A stretch of DNA of 50,769 bases from Paenibacillus sp. SY21-1 (GTDB taxonomy: Bacteria; Bacillota; Bacilli; Paenibacillales; Paenibacillaceae), in NCBI RefSeq assembly GCF_005222705.1, contig NZ_STGF01000040.1, forward strand, positions 1 to 50,769, read 5' to 3'. The notes below the pieces were generated by a model that made no database searches, had not been told where the DNA came from, and saw only the letters and a list, made by a program, of their open reading frames with translations. Below, in pieces: positions 17,212 to 26,536 of the stretch (positions within the stretch are counted from its first letter, which is position 1; each line of letters begins with the position of its first letter). Position numbers and translations under genes: made by a program.

Positions 17212-18395
17212 ATAAGCGGCAGCAAGCGGCTGCGCGCGAACCTTCGCCAAAGGCGGCGCAATCGGTGACGGAGGCAGAAGCGCTCAATCGATGGCGGCTC
17301 ATTCTGGGGCAAGCGGCAGATGAAGGCTTGTCGGGAGCGGAGAGCTACACGGCGGGCCAATTCTCCTATGCCGAGGCTGATGAGGTGCTGTCCTATCTGT
17401 ACGATCGCGAATACGGGGAGGAGCAGGGCTACAGGCAAGGAGGAGGTCAAGGGGCATCCCAGCTTACCGTTCCGAAATGGCTCAACAAAGTGAGAGAGCT
17501 GTTCCCGAAGCGGACTGTCGAAATTTTGGAAAAGCAGGCGCTTGACCGTTACGGGCTTAGCGAGCTGCTTACGGATAAGAAGCTGTTGGATTCCTTGCAG
17601 CCCAACATGAATCTGCTGCGGAACATTTTGCAGTTCAAAGGAAGAATGAAAGGCGAGGCGCTCAAAAGCGCCAAGGAAATTGTACGCGCGGTTGTGGAGG
17701 ACTTGAGAAGGAAGCTGGAGGCTCAGACGAAGGCCAGCCTTCAGGGCAAGCGCAGCCGCTATACGAGCAGCACCGTGCGTTCCCTGCGCAACCTCAACAT
17801 CCGGAAAACAATCAGGCGCAATCTCAAAAACTACGATAAGGCACGGAAGCGTTTTGTCATCGACCGCCTTTATTTTGATGGCAGCGTGCAGCCGCACAGC
17901 AAATGGAACATCATTATCGGCGTTGACGAAAGCGGAAGCATGCTTGATTCCGTCATTTACAGCTCGGTAATGGCAAGCATTTTTTACAAGCTTCATGCGA
18001 TTAGCACGCACTTGTTTATTTTTGATACGCAGGTTGTGGATTTGAGCGGAAGACTTGAGGACCCCGTCGATTTGTTGATGAGCGTTCAGCTTGGCGGCGG
18101 CACCCATATTGCGAAGGCGCTGCGCTATGGAGAGTCGCTTATCGAGAATCCTGGGAAAACGATTTATATTTTGGTCAGCGATTTGGAGGAAGGATATCCG
18201 ATTCAGCATATGTACAAGGCATGCAAGGATATTATTGATGCCGGCTGCAAGCTGCTTGTGCTGACTGCGCTGGATTTCAACGGAGAGACGGTGTACAACA
18301 AGCATGCGGCACAAATGTTGAGCAATATGGGCGCGCATGTTGCCGCGATTACGCCGAATGAGCTTGCGGACTGGATTGGCGAAATGATTCATTGA
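17196..18395 (+). CDS. VWA-domain protein, MoxR partner (YehP-like)
   Basis: Protein of 399 residues. The N-terminal half is helical and strongly charged (RRKLEAQTKASLQGKRSR around 171-188). A von Willebrand factor A domain covers about residues 236-395. Its metal-binding MIDAS motif is intact: DESGS at 244-248, the threonine in GGGTHIAKAL and the aspartate of LVSDLEEGYP. VWA proteins of this type pair with MoxR ATPases to recruit or hold a substrate. The start is GTG with AGAGGAG upstream, overlapping the DUF5682 gene by 16 bp. The DUF4132 gene follows after 51 bp. Confidence 0.87.
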   Translation: MEADLNKRQQAAAREPSPKAAQSVTEAEALNRWRLILGQAADEGLSGAESYTAGQFSYAEADEVLSYLYDREYGEEQGYRQGGGQGASQLTVPKWLNKVRELFPKRTVEILEKQALDRYGLSELLTDKKLLDSLQPNMNLLRNILQFKGRMKGEALKSAKEIVRAVVEDLRRKLEAQTKASLQGKRSRYTSSTVRSLRNLNIRKTIRRNLKNYDKARKRFVIDRLYFDGSVQPHSKWNIIIGVDESGSMLDSVIYSSVMASIFYKLHAISTHLFIFDTQVVDLSGRLEDPVDLLMSVQLGGGTHIAKALRYGESLIENPGKTIYILVSDLEEGYPIQHMYKACKDIIDAGCKLLVLTALDFNGETVYNKHAAQMLSNMGAHVAAITPNELADWIGEMIH

Positions 18396-18446
18396 TTAGA
18401 ACTCATTCGTTGAATTTATTTCATTTATTCTGGAGGGAATGTAGCT

Positions 18447-21400
18447 ATGACAACGGAAACGGTAGATCGGGCACTGGAAGCGTTGGTGGAGAAGTTTGCA
18501 AAGGTTTGCTCTGAGGAATACTCGGCGAAGGTGGATCGCAGCGGGCAGATTCTGGATTACGTGCTTGGACGAACGGAGCAACTGCCGGATATGGTGCCCC
18601 AATCCAACCACTATGCCTATCGTACGATGGATACCCTTCAGAAGCTGGGCAAAAAAGACGACGGCGATTTGTTTTTCCGCGCTTGCGCGCTGCTGCTTCA
18701 TGTTGTCGGCAAGCAGATGCGACAATATTCCTGGCTGGGCAGCAGCTTCGCCGTCTGCATGGGTGACGAGGCCCGAGTGACGGGACTCGGCAAAGCAGGC
18801 AAGCACGGCAGGGAGCGGATTAGCCTGCTAACCTCCCGATTGGAACGGCTGCGTGCCCTAACAGGAGACAAAGCGATCGAGGATGAGCTGAACAGCCGAA
18901 TCCTGACATGCAAGCTTGACAACAAAAATCATGGCAGTGCTTACGATATTGTAGATGCGCTATTCCAGCTCAAGGTTTATGGGGGACTTGAGCAGTCCAA
19001 TACGCATAAAATGAGAAGCGGCAGATTGGCAAGCGCGTTGCCGGATTTGCTGCAGGCGGTGCTGAACGAGGATTCGGAGCAGCTGCGTCCGCTGCTTGCA
19101 GCAGCGCTTGAGCCGCTTGTCGTGTACGAGCTTCATTCCAAGGACAATATGTCGAAGCAGGAGCTGGATGCTGTATTCATAGCAGGGAAGCAACAGAAAT
19201 TAGCGGCTGAGCTATACCCTCATTCCAAGCTGAATCCCAAGGACCGGTTATCTGCCGCAGAGTTTAATCGTACGCTGCTGTTGCTCAGCAGCGCGCTGCT
19301 GTACAAAGTAAATGTTGATGGCGGAAAGCAAGGCTTTCTGGAGGAAACGGACGAAATCGGCAAGCTGCTGCTGGATGCGATCAGAACGCTGCACGAAATC
19401 TACCCGCTTGAGATCCGGATGCATGTATTGAGTCTGGATGGAAGAGGCAAGCAGCTAAGCGATCAGTTGCTTGCTGGCATTGTTTCGCTGGACGAGCCTT
19501 ATGGATTAATCGAGCTGTTGAAAAGCGAATTGTACGGCTACACGGTGCAATGGCATACGCTTCAGTCTGTTATCGTGAAGCAGCCCGAGCTGTCGCTGCG
19601 CGCCTATCAAATCGTGCGCTCGAACTATTACAAAGCATGCCTGCACAAAATGCTGTCCGATCACGCAATCGCTATGCCGGAGGATGCAGGCACGATCGAG
19701 CAGGCTGTCTTCGCCGCGCTGCGCAGCCCGCAGGATGCGGGCCGTCAAGGGCTGGGCCTGGCGCGTTATTTGGAAGGAGAAACGTCGTTTGAGGAGTATT
19801 GGAAGGATCAGGGGAACCGCTCGCTCTTCGACAATCGAAACCGTGACCAAAAGCGCAGATCGACGTTTGTAGCGGTCAGCTTCCTCCCTATAGAATCGGC
19901 GGCGTTCCGAAGGTTCGCGATTCTGATGACCCGTCCGGAATGCGACACGCTGGATATCGTCTCGGACTTGTATCATTCGTTTGCATTTAGCGGTGAACGG
20001 ATGCTGAACACAGTTGTCGGCGATCCCGAGGTGAATCGCGACCGGCTCTTACTGGAGCTGCTGAAGCTGAACGGGATGAAGGATTACCGCTATAAATCTA
20101 TGCCGCAGGATGAATATAGACGCATTATGGAGCAGCATCCTGACGCAGCCATCGCGAATTACAAGGAGCTGCCTACCGATTCCAGACTGACGGCGCTGGA
20201 AACGGTATTCGAGCAACGCGAGCGGTTAAGCGGCGCACAATTGGCTGAAGCGATTCGCGCAGGCCTTGCCGATTCGTCGAAGAAGGCGAATGGGGCAGCA
20301 ATCGCCGAGTTTAACCGCGTGCCGGACAAGGAGCTGTATAAGACGCTGTATCGCAGCGAGAAGAAAGCGTCCATTAAGGAGCTTGTGCTGGATGGAGTCC
20401 GCACCTTGCCTGAAAGCAAAGCCGTGTATGGCGAGCTTCTGGCAAGCGAGAAATCGGAGGATTGGAGAACGCTTATCCAAATTTTGATGGACACGGCCGA
20501 CCAAAGCCCGGCCGCCGCGCATGTTGCGCTTGCCGATTTGGCGGACGCCAAAAAGAAGGCCCGTCTCGCCTGGGTATCTATCGACGATTTGCCGGAGCTG
20601 GTCGGTCTGGATGGTCAGCCTGTAGACCGGCGGATCAAGCAATACATCCTGCTGCAGGCTATCGAGCACACGTCCGCCCCGAATGAGCGTTTGAACGAGC
20701 TTCGCGCCTATGTTGGAGAGGACTCGCTTGCCGTGTTTGCGGCAGAGCTGATTCAGCTATGGCTGCATGGCGGCGCGCCGGCCAAGGAGAAATGGGTATT
20801 GTTCGTTGGGGCGTTGTTCGGCGATCGTCAGCTTATCCGGATATTAGCGCCTCAGATCAAGGAATGGACGGAGAACAGCAGGGGAGCGATGGCGGCGGAA
20901 GCGGTTAAGGTGCTCGCTTATTTAAAAGAAACGGCTGCGCTTATGACGATTGATACGATCAAGCGCACCGTGAAAAATCGTCAGGTAAAGGGAGCGGCTG
21001 AGGAGGCGCTGGAGCTGGCAGCCGAGCATCAGGGGCTGACGCCGGAGCAGCTGGAGGACCGGCTGGTCACATCGCTGGGCTTTAATGAAAAGGGAACCCA
21101 GCAATTAAGCTACGGCGAGCGTACATTCCAGATTCGCGTGAGTCGGGACCTGGAAATCGTTGTGCTAAATGAAGAGACCGGCAAAACGTTAAAAAGTCTG
21201 CCGGCCCCCGGACAGAAGGACGATTCAGAGCTTGCAGCGAAATCCAAAGCCTACTTCACCCAGCTCAAAAAGGATTTAAAGACAATGGTAGCGATTCAGG
21301 CTTTGCGGCTTGAGGAGTCGTTGTCCAGACAACGGCTGTGGACTGCAGAGGAATGGACGCAATTGTTTGTACGGAACATGGTTATGCAAAAGTTTGCCGT

Positions 21401-22001
21401 TGGTTTAATTTGGGGAGTGTATGAAAAAGGCCAAGTGACGGGTACGTTCCGGTATATGGAGGACGGTACGTTTAATACGGTAGATGAGGATGAGTACGAG
21501 CTTCCCGAAACGGCAATGGTCGGTTTGGTTCACCCGCTGGAGCTGGAGCAGGAGACGATTGAGGGCTGGAAGTCGCAATTGGACGATTATGAGATCAACC
21601 AGCCGTTTGCCCAGCTCAACCGCGATATTCACGCGGTAGAGGAGCAAGACCGCCAAAATACCGAATACGATCGCTTGCCGGCTGAGGAGCTGTCGCCGAC
21701 AGCCTTTCCCAAAGCGCTGGAGAAATACGGCTGGTATAAAGGCCTTGCACAGGATGGAGGCTGGTATTGCGAGCTTTACAAGGAATACGGCGACTGGATC
21801 GCCGAGCTTCGGTTCAGCGGAACGAGCATTGCCTATTATGAAGGCATGGAGCAAATCACGCTGGAGTCGTTGCATTTCTATGCCAACCAACACGATAAAT
21901 ACCATTATTACAGCAACAAGCCGGGCATTGCGCTCGGAGAAGTACCGGGAAGAGTTTATAGCGAAACCGTCTATGATATTTTGCGTGCTGCGGGCCGCTG
22001 A
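18447..22001 (+). CDS. Giant DUF4132-domain protein (YehI/MolR-like)
   Basis: Cytoplasmic protein of 1184 residues, mostly helical. The middle part reads as HEAT/ARM-like helical repeats (for example residues about 560-890). The C-terminal DUF4132 region (about 890-1180) holds LGFNEKGTQQLSYGER, LKSLPAPGQKDD, AEEWTQLFVRNMVMQKFAVG, GTFRYMEDGTFNT and a final HFYANQHDKYHYYSN. The E. coli relatives YehI and MolR were once linked to molybdate metabolism, but no mechanism is established. The start is ATG with GGAGGG 9 nt upstream. It lies between the VWA and SWIM genes. The size and repeat-like body suggest a scaffold or binding platform for the MoxR-VWA machine (inference). Confidence 0.85.
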   Translation: MTTETVDRALEALVEKFAKVCSEEYSAKVDRSGQILDYVLGRTEQLPDMVPQSNHYAYRTMDTLQKLGKKDDGDLFFRACALLLHVVGKQMRQYSWLGSSFAVCMGDEARVTGLGKAGKHGRERISLLTSRLERLRALTGDKAIEDELNSRILTCKLDNKNHGSAYDIVDALFQLKVYGGLEQSNTHKMRSGRLASALPDLLQAVLNEDSEQLRPLLAAALEPLVVYELHSKDNMSKQELDAVFIAGKQQKLAAELYPHSKLNPKDRLSAAEFNRTLLLLSSALLYKVNVDGGKQGFLEETDEIGKLLLDAIRTLHEIYPLEIRMHVLSLDGRGKQLSDQLLAGIVSLDEPYGLIELLKSELYGYTVQWHTLQSVIVKQPELSLRAYQIVRSNYYKACLHKMLSDHAIAMPEDAGTIEQAVFAALRSPQDAGRQGLGLARYLEGETSFEEYWKDQGNRSLFDNRNRDQKRRSTFVAVSFLPIESAAFRRFAILMTRPECDTLDIVSDLYHSFAFSGERMLNTVVGDPEVNRDRLLLELLKLNGMKDYRYKSMPQDEYRRIMEQHPDAAIANYKELPTDSRLTALETVFEQRERLSGAQLAEAIRAGLADSSKKANGAAIAEFNRVPDKELYKTLYRSEKKASIKELVLDGVRTLPESKAVYGELLASEKSEDWRTLIQILMDTADQSPAAAHVALADLADAKKKARLAWVSIDDLPELVGLDGQPVDRRIKQYILLQAIEHTSAPNERLNELRAYVGEDSLAVFAAELIQLWLHGGAPAKEKWVLFVGALFGDRQLIRILAPQIKEWTENSRGAMAAEAVKVLAYLKETAALMTIDTIKRTVKNRQVKGAAEEALELAAEHQGLTPEQLEDRLVTSLGFNEKGTQQLSYGERTFQIRVSRDLEIVVLNEETGKTLKSLPAPGQKDDSELAAKSKAYFTQLKKDLKTMVAIQALRLEESLSRQRLWTAEEWTQLFVRNMVMQKFAVGLIWGVYEKGQVTGTFRYMEDGTFNTVDEDEYELPETAMVGLVHPLELEQETIEGWKSQLDDYEINQPFAQLNRDIHAVEEQDRQNTEYDRLPAEELSPTAFPKALEKYGWYKGLAQDGGWYCELYKEYGDWIAELRFSGTSIAYYEGMEQITLESLHFYANQHDKYHYYSNKPGIALGEVPGRVYSETVYDILRAAGR

Positions 22002-22055
22002 TGCGCGCAGCGAAGTCAATCAACGCTCAGGCTTTCAGGATTGTGGGGAATGGAT

Positions 22056-23786
22056 ATGTCGGATGCATCATTTGAACGAGGATTTCAGCGCTTCGTCGCG
22101 GCATGTACCGAGGATTATTTAATCAGGCATTCGAATAAAGGCTTGTACAACCGGGCGCTGAAGGATATCGATAAAGGGGTTGGCGTTCGCTATACATGGG
22201 GACCTTCCTCCGTGAGCTGCGAGCTAAGCGACGGCACGGTATGCATGCTGGGCGCGGGACTGGAGCAGGCGAGCTGTTCCTGCCCCGCGGACAATCTATG
22301 CAAGCATATACTGATAGCCATATTGTCTTATGCGCGGCGGCAGCCTGTCCTGCCGGAACAAGCGATAGAGAACGAGGCTGAGGGAGGGGCGGGGGATGAG
22401 TCCGAACCTGCCGCAGCGAAACGCCCAAGCGACGGGAGCGGCGGCTCCACCCGCTTTGCCTGGCTGCTTGAGCCTGATTTGGCCCGTCTGCTCAAGCCTT
22501 TTTCGAGCTCGGTAATCGAGGAAGCGCTGTTTCGACTGCGCTATCAGGAGGAAATTGAAGTAATCGAGGAATCGTTGTGTACAATCAGGCTAGCTCGTCA
22601 AGAAGTGGAGGTTTCCTTCAAGGAGGAGCCCGATCCGGCCATGGCTTTATGCAAGCTAAAGCAACGGGCGGGCGAGCTTGCCAAGCTGGAGGCGCTGCTG
22701 CGTTATCGCCTGTCCAAAGGCTTGAACGACACGGAAGCGCTGGCCGGCAAAGCCTATCCTGTCCGTCTTTCGCTGGAAACGGTACGCGAGTGCAAGCGGA
22801 TTCTGGAAAAGCTCATGCGAACGGGGCTGGCTCGTCTGCCTCAATCCTATGCCGCACAGCTTGAGACGATGGCGGTTGCTGCGCATAGCGGCGATTTGCC
22901 AGAGGTAGAGCGAGGCATGCGCGGCATACAAGGGGAATTGGAGCTGTTTTTTAAACGCCATGTTCGTTTCTCGATGAGGGAGATGGCGGACCGGGTTACC
23001 AGACTGTATGTAGCTTTGGACCTGCTGGAGAGGCAGCCGCTGCCAGCCGCTCGGCAGTCCCAGCTTGTCGGCGCATTTCGCGCCAAATATTATGCGATTC
23101 CGCGCTTGCGATTGTATAGCCTCGGCGCGGAGCCGTGGGAGACACGCTCAGGCTATCGGGGCATAACCTATTATTTGTTCAGCTCCGAAGACATGCAGCT
23201 GTATACATATAGCGACGCGCGCGCTGTTTTTTATGAGAATAACGGTTTTTCATTCAGCCAGCATTATAGGGATTTTTCGCCATGGCTTCCCAGCTTGACG
23301 ATGCAGCAATTTGCGGAAAGCCAGCTGGAATTTCACGGTGTGAAGGTGAATGCGGAGAGGAGGCTATCGTCCGGCGAAGGGGCAAAGCTTGCGCTGCTGC
23401 CCAGAGGCAACATCGAAGAGCTTGATTTGGGCGGCCATCTCCAAACGATTCCCGAAATACGCCATCAACAAACCGGGCAGCCTTCCTTATTTGCCGATCC
23501 GGCGGAGCGTCTGGCCTTTATTCGATTAAGACGCATTGCCCAAATGGCGTTCGATACGCAAGCGCAAAGCTTGTTGTTTACGGTAGAGGACGAGGCCGGG
23601 GAGCTGTTGGAGCTGCGGCTTCCTTACCATCAGGAATGGGCCAAAGCGATCAAACGCCTGGAATCCGGCTACCGGACGAGCGGGCTGGAGGGCTTTACGG
23701 CCTTTGTCCGTTTGGCAGGAGGGCGGGCTGAGCCTATCAGCTTTTTAAAGAATGGCAAGGTTATCAGTCTCAAGCTTGACGAGTAG
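22056..23786 (+). CDS. SWIM zinc-finger protein (YehQ-like)
   Basis: Protein of 576 residues with an N-terminal SWIM zinc finger: CxCxnCxH at Cys74, Cys76, Cys82 and His84 (CSCPADNLCKH). A mostly helical central region follows, then a C-terminal beta-rich part. SWIM fingers bind DNA or proteins. The start is uncertain: I use ATG 22056 (MSDASFERGF), with GGGGAA about 8 nt upstream, while TTG 22041 and ATG 22050 are in-frame options. It is the fifth gene of the operon, 54 bp after the DUF4132 gene, and corresponds to E. coli YehQ. Confidence 0.82.
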   Translation: MSDASFERGFQRFVAACTEDYLIRHSNKGLYNRALKDIDKGVGVRYTWGPSSVSCELSDGTVCMLGAGLEQASCSCPADNLCKHILIAILSYARRQPVLPEQAIENEAEGGAGDESEPAAAKRPSDGSGGSTRFAWLLEPDLARLLKPFSSSVIEEALFRLRYQEEIEVIEESLCTIRLARQEVEVSFKEEPDPAMALCKLKQRAGELAKLEALLRYRLSKGLNDTEALAGKAYPVRLSLETVRECKRILEKLMRTGLARLPQSYAAQLETMAVAAHSGDLPEVERGMRGIQGELELFFKRHVRFSMREMADRVTRLYVALDLLERQPLPAARQSQLVGAFRAKYYAIPRLRLYSLGAEPWETRSGYRGITYYLFSSEDMQLYTYSDARAVFYENNGFSFSQHYRDFSPWLPSLTMQQFAESQLEFHGVKVNAERRLSSGEGAKLALLPRGNIEELDLGGHLQTIPEIRHQQTGQPSLFADPAERLAFIRLRRIAQMAFDTQAQSLLFTVEDEAGELLELRLPYHQEWAKAIKRLESGYRTSGLEGFTAFVRLAGGRAEPISFLKNGKVISLKLDE

Positions 23787-23819
23787 CGGACTGCGCAGGC
23801 ATAAAGGAGGAGGAAGTAG

Positions 23820-24095
23820 GTGGATGCAGAGGAGCTGATGCAGCAAATTTCCGATTGGTCGGAGGAGCTGCTGCTGCGAGGAACGGCGCAGCTGACACTG
23901 GCAGACATGGAGGCTTTGGAGCGAAAGGCAGAAGACGCGGATGCTTTGCAAATGGAGTTTTTGAAGGAACTGCTGCAGCACGTTATAACGGAAGGGAGAA
24001 ACGTGCTGCTTGGAAAGGTTGACGACAGCGCTTTGCTGCTTCAATGCTCCCGTCTTTGCCAATACGCTCAGATTGGCGGGCGAGCCATCGGATAA
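23820..24095 (+). CDS. Small helical protein ending the MoxR-VWA operon
   Basis: Protein of 91 residues, not recognised. It is acidic and leucine-rich (EELMQQISDWSEELLLRGTA, ALQMEFLKELLQHVI) and predicted to be nearly all alpha-helical, possibly a coiled coil or bundle. There is no signal peptide or membrane span. The start is GTG, backed by one of the best ribosome-binding sites in the operon (AAAGGAGGAGG at 23802-23812). It follows the SWIM gene after 33 bp and converges on the NlpC/P60 gene. Position and translation signal argue for a real sixth component, but no function can be assigned. Confidence 0.68.
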   Translation: MDAEELMQQISDWSEELLLRGTAQLTLADMEALERKAEDADALQMEFLKELLQHVITEGRNVLLGKVDDSALLLQCSRLCQYAQIGGRAIG

Positions 24096-24135
24096 ACCGG
24101 CTGTCAGGATGCAAGGTATCGATATTCCAGGTTGT

Positions 24136-25098
24136 CTACCCTGGAATTCTCTTTGCGAGCAAATAACGGCCAAGCCAGTTGGGACTGGTCTGCCAATTTC
24201 TGATGTTTACGCCTTGAGGGGCAAACGTATTGAGCATTTGACCGTTTCCGATATGGAGTCCTACATGGCCGACCCGATTGTCGGTATAGCGCGGGCTCGT
24301 GAAGAAGATGAGATCGCCGCGTCTGAGGCTGGTTTGCGGGACAAAGCTGCCTTGCAGGGACTGCTGGGCTGAGCTGCGCGGCAAGGCAATCCCGTTTTGT
24401 CCGAAAATATATTGGGTATAGGACGAGCAATCGAATTTTCCCGATACCGGGTAAGGCAAAGCGCCAAATTGATAGGGCGTTCCGAGAAAGGCTCGCCCAT
24501 AAGCAATAATGGCGGTTGCTTTCGAAGGAGTAACTTTAATCTGCGCAGTTGGCAGCGATCGAAGCCTCATTCTTGCTCTCGGCTTGCTGCAGTAAGTTGG
24601 GATCTTGATTCGAGTGTTTGGCGGGATAGGATTAGAGAGATTCTTGTTAAAGGCCAGCAGCCTTTTGACTGTCGTATGGAATAGTCGGGCTAGACTGCTG
24701 ACGGTATCCCCGTGCATCGTTGTAAAGTGTCGCCCGGGCTGGCGGATGTATACCCGTTTTTTTGCGGCATTGTAGCGAATGCACACGTTAAACAGGCGAT
24801 TTATCGAGCGGAAGCTGATGTAGCCTCCCCCTTCGTACGTATAGAGGGGGTCGCAGCGAAGCCGCATGCCTCCTTTTACAGCGAAGCTGCCCCTTTTGGG
24901 AATAATCAGGAACAGAGAGCCGTCCGTGCCGATGTAGGAGGAGGGCCTGTTTCTTGTATCGTTATAACCCAGCATGGCCAAAACGTCATATAAGGCCAAG
25001 TACCTGCGATTCAAGTGGACTTCCATATTTTTGTTCCGGTAGATGGTTCTGGTTATGCCGCCAAAGTCCCTTTGAGTGACGTGAATCGTAACTCTCAA
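24136..25098 (-). CDS. LysM and NlpC/P60 domain peptidoglycan hydrolase
   Basis: Protein of 320 residues. The N-terminal region (about 20-120) resembles a copper-amine-oxidase-like stalk domain (YLALYDVLAMLGY). A LysM-like cell-wall-binding segment follows (about 125-168, MHGDTVSSLARLFHTTVKR, then IKIP). The NlpC/P60 endopeptidase domain covers about 195-320, with nucleophile Cys224 in KFDCSSYTQYIFG and His278 in GHVGLHIG. Such enzymes cut gamma-D-Glu-diaminopimelate or related stem-peptide bonds. The start is TTG with GGGGGAG upstream. Oddly there is no signal peptide, although the domains belong outside the cell. It converges with the MoxR-VWA operon, and an 8-bp stem (ATTCCAGG / CCTGGAAT, 24124-24147) overlaps its stop codon. 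Confidence 0.82.
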   Translation of the reverse strand: MRVTIHVTQRDFGGITRTIYRNKNMEVHLNRRYLALYDVLAMLGYNDTRNRPSSYIGTDGSLFLIIPKRGSFAVKGGMRLRCDPLYTYEGGGYISFRSINRLFNVCIRYNAAKKRVYIRQPGRHFTTMHGDTVSSLARLFHTTVKRLLAFNKNLSNPIPPNTRIKIPTYCSKPRARMRLRSLPTAQIKVTPSKATAIIAYGRAFLGTPYQFGALPYPVSGKFDCSSYTQYIFGQNGIALPRSSAQQSLQGSFVPQTSLRRGDLIFFTSPRYTDNRVGHVGLHIGNGQMLNTFAPQGVNIRNWQTSPNWLGRYLLAKRIPG

Positions 25099-25279
25099 GC
25101 CTTGCTCCCCCTAGCTCCAAGTATTCTGTTCTTCCTTCTATCATACGAATTCGAGTATAAAAAGTGCGCAATCAAGGCTGATAACCAGTTAAGCCATCCG
25201 CCTAGCGGCAGCTCGGTTCTCTGTGACCGGCTCAAACATAAGAAACTGTGAACATTTGTGTACAGATTGGGTTAATCCA

Positions 25280-25308
25280 TTTAACTGCAGCTCAATTTAG
25301 CGTAATAT
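25280..25308 (+). promoter_or_regulatory. Candidate promoter of the metallophosphoesterase gene
   Basis: TTTAAC, 17-nt spacer, TAATAT, 42 nt before the chosen start codon. Confidence 0.4.
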
Positions 25309-25349
25309 TTTTCATGAGTCATAATGTTAAATGGAGGAGTGCCAATCGC

Positions 25350-26486
25350 ATGTTTGTGTTGATGGGAATTGTATTTATCGTCGTTTACGGCATTCTGGTT
25401 TTTTACATCGGCTGGAGCGGCTGGAGCTGGATGAAGCCAAGAGTCTCGGCGCGTTTTAAAATCATGTATGTGGTCGCTTTGCTTTTTCTGGCTTTGTCCT
25501 TTATTTTTGGGAGAATCTTTGATCAATTGCCGCTCCTAAGCATAATCGGCTCTTATTGGCTGGCTATTTTTTCGCTGCTGCTTGTGCTTTTGCCAGTCGT
25601 TCATTTGCTGCTTTGGCTCACCCGTCTGACATCGCTGCCGAGGCATCGCGTTCAGAAATGGGCGGGTATTCTGACCTTGTCCGCGCTGGCGGGACTTATC
25701 GGGTTTGGCTCGTTTAACGCTTATAGTCCTATAGTGCGAGACTATCGTATTGCCATTGACAAGCCTGTGAACGGACTGGATGGACTGACAATTGTGATGG
25801 CGGCGGACATGCACTTTGGGATGCTTTCGGGGCCGGGCCATGCGAAGCGGATGGTCGAGGAAATAAATGCGCTCAAGCCGGATCTTGTTTTGTATCCGGG
25901 CGATTTGATCGATGATAATCTGGATGCCTATGTGCGGAGCGGTATTGGCGAGATAATAGCTGACATCAATGCTCCCTATGGCGTCTATGCTTCTTTAGGC
26001 AATCACGACAAGCTGGATGGACCGATCGAGGAGTTGATTGCCGCTCTGGAGCAGAGCAATATGCGTGTGTTGTACGATGAATCGCTGGTGCTGGATGACA
26101 AGCTGACGATTATCGGGCGGAAGGATCGGACGGAAACGGACCGCGCTTCCCTTGCTGAATTAATGCAGGATACGGATCGCAAAAAGCCAGTTATCGTGCT
26201 GGAGCATCAGCCCTACGATCTGGCAATCGCCGAGCAGAACGGGGTGGATGTAATGGTGTCCGGTCATACGCATCGGGGACAAATTGCTCCTGCCAATCTG
26301 ATAACGAACGCGATTTTTGAAAATGATTGGGGACATTTGCAAAAATCCAGTTTTCACTCTATCGTTACCTCAGGTTTCGGCTTCTGGGGGCCTCCGATAC
26401 GGATTGGCAGCCGTTCTGAAATCGTGCGCATCCAGGTGGAATTCAAGCAAACGGACCAGAAGGAAGAAGAACCGGTTAATGGATAA
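25350..26486 (+). CDS. Membrane-anchored metallophosphoesterase
   Basis: Protein of 378 residues with four hydrophobic segments in the first 125 residues, then a calcineurin-like phosphoesterase domain. The metal motifs are in order: AADMHFG (Asp153, His155), YPGDLIDD (Asp185), SLGNHD (Asn218, His219) and VSGHTHRGQI. This resembles the YkuE/YaeI-type family that acts on lipid-linked or membrane substrates, but the substrate here is unknown. The start is ATG (MFVLMGIVF), with GGAGGAG 10 nt upstream; the longer frame from 25248 is rejected. The thrS T-box promoter begins only 14 bp after its stop codon, and no separate terminator was seen. Confidence 0.83.
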   Translation: MFVLMGIVFIVVYGILVFYIGWSGWSWMKPRVSARFKIMYVVALLFLALSFIFGRIFDQLPLLSIIGSYWLAIFSLLLVLLPVVHLLLWLTRLTSLPRHRVQKWAGILTLSALAGLIGFGSFNAYSPIVRDYRIAIDKPVNGLDGLTIVMAADMHFGMLSGPGHAKRMVEEINALKPDLVLYPGDLIDDNLDAYVRSGIGEIIADINAPYGVYASLGNHDKLDGPIEELIAALEQSNMRVLYDESLVLDDKLTIIGRKDRTETDRASLAELMQDTDRKKPVIVLEHQPYDLAIAEQNGVDVMVSGHTHRGQIAPANLITNAIFENDWGHLQKSSFHSIVTSGFGFWGPPIRIGSRSEIVRIQVEFKQTDQKEEEPVNG

Positions 26487-26500
26487 TTTCTCATCGACTA

Positions 26501-26530
26501 TTGACAGCCTCTGAAAAGCTGCTATATAAT
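26501..26530 (+). promoter_or_regulatory. Consensus promoter of T-box leader 1
   Basis: TTGACA, 18-nt spacer, TATAAT: a full match in both hexamers. Confidence 0.85.
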
Positions 26531-26536
26531 CAACGA

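Noticed and set aside
17208..18392. Minus-strand 394-residue frame opposite the VWA gene
   Set aside because: The sense strand encodes a clear MIDAS VWA domain with a ribosome-binding site. The antisense frame is composition-driven.
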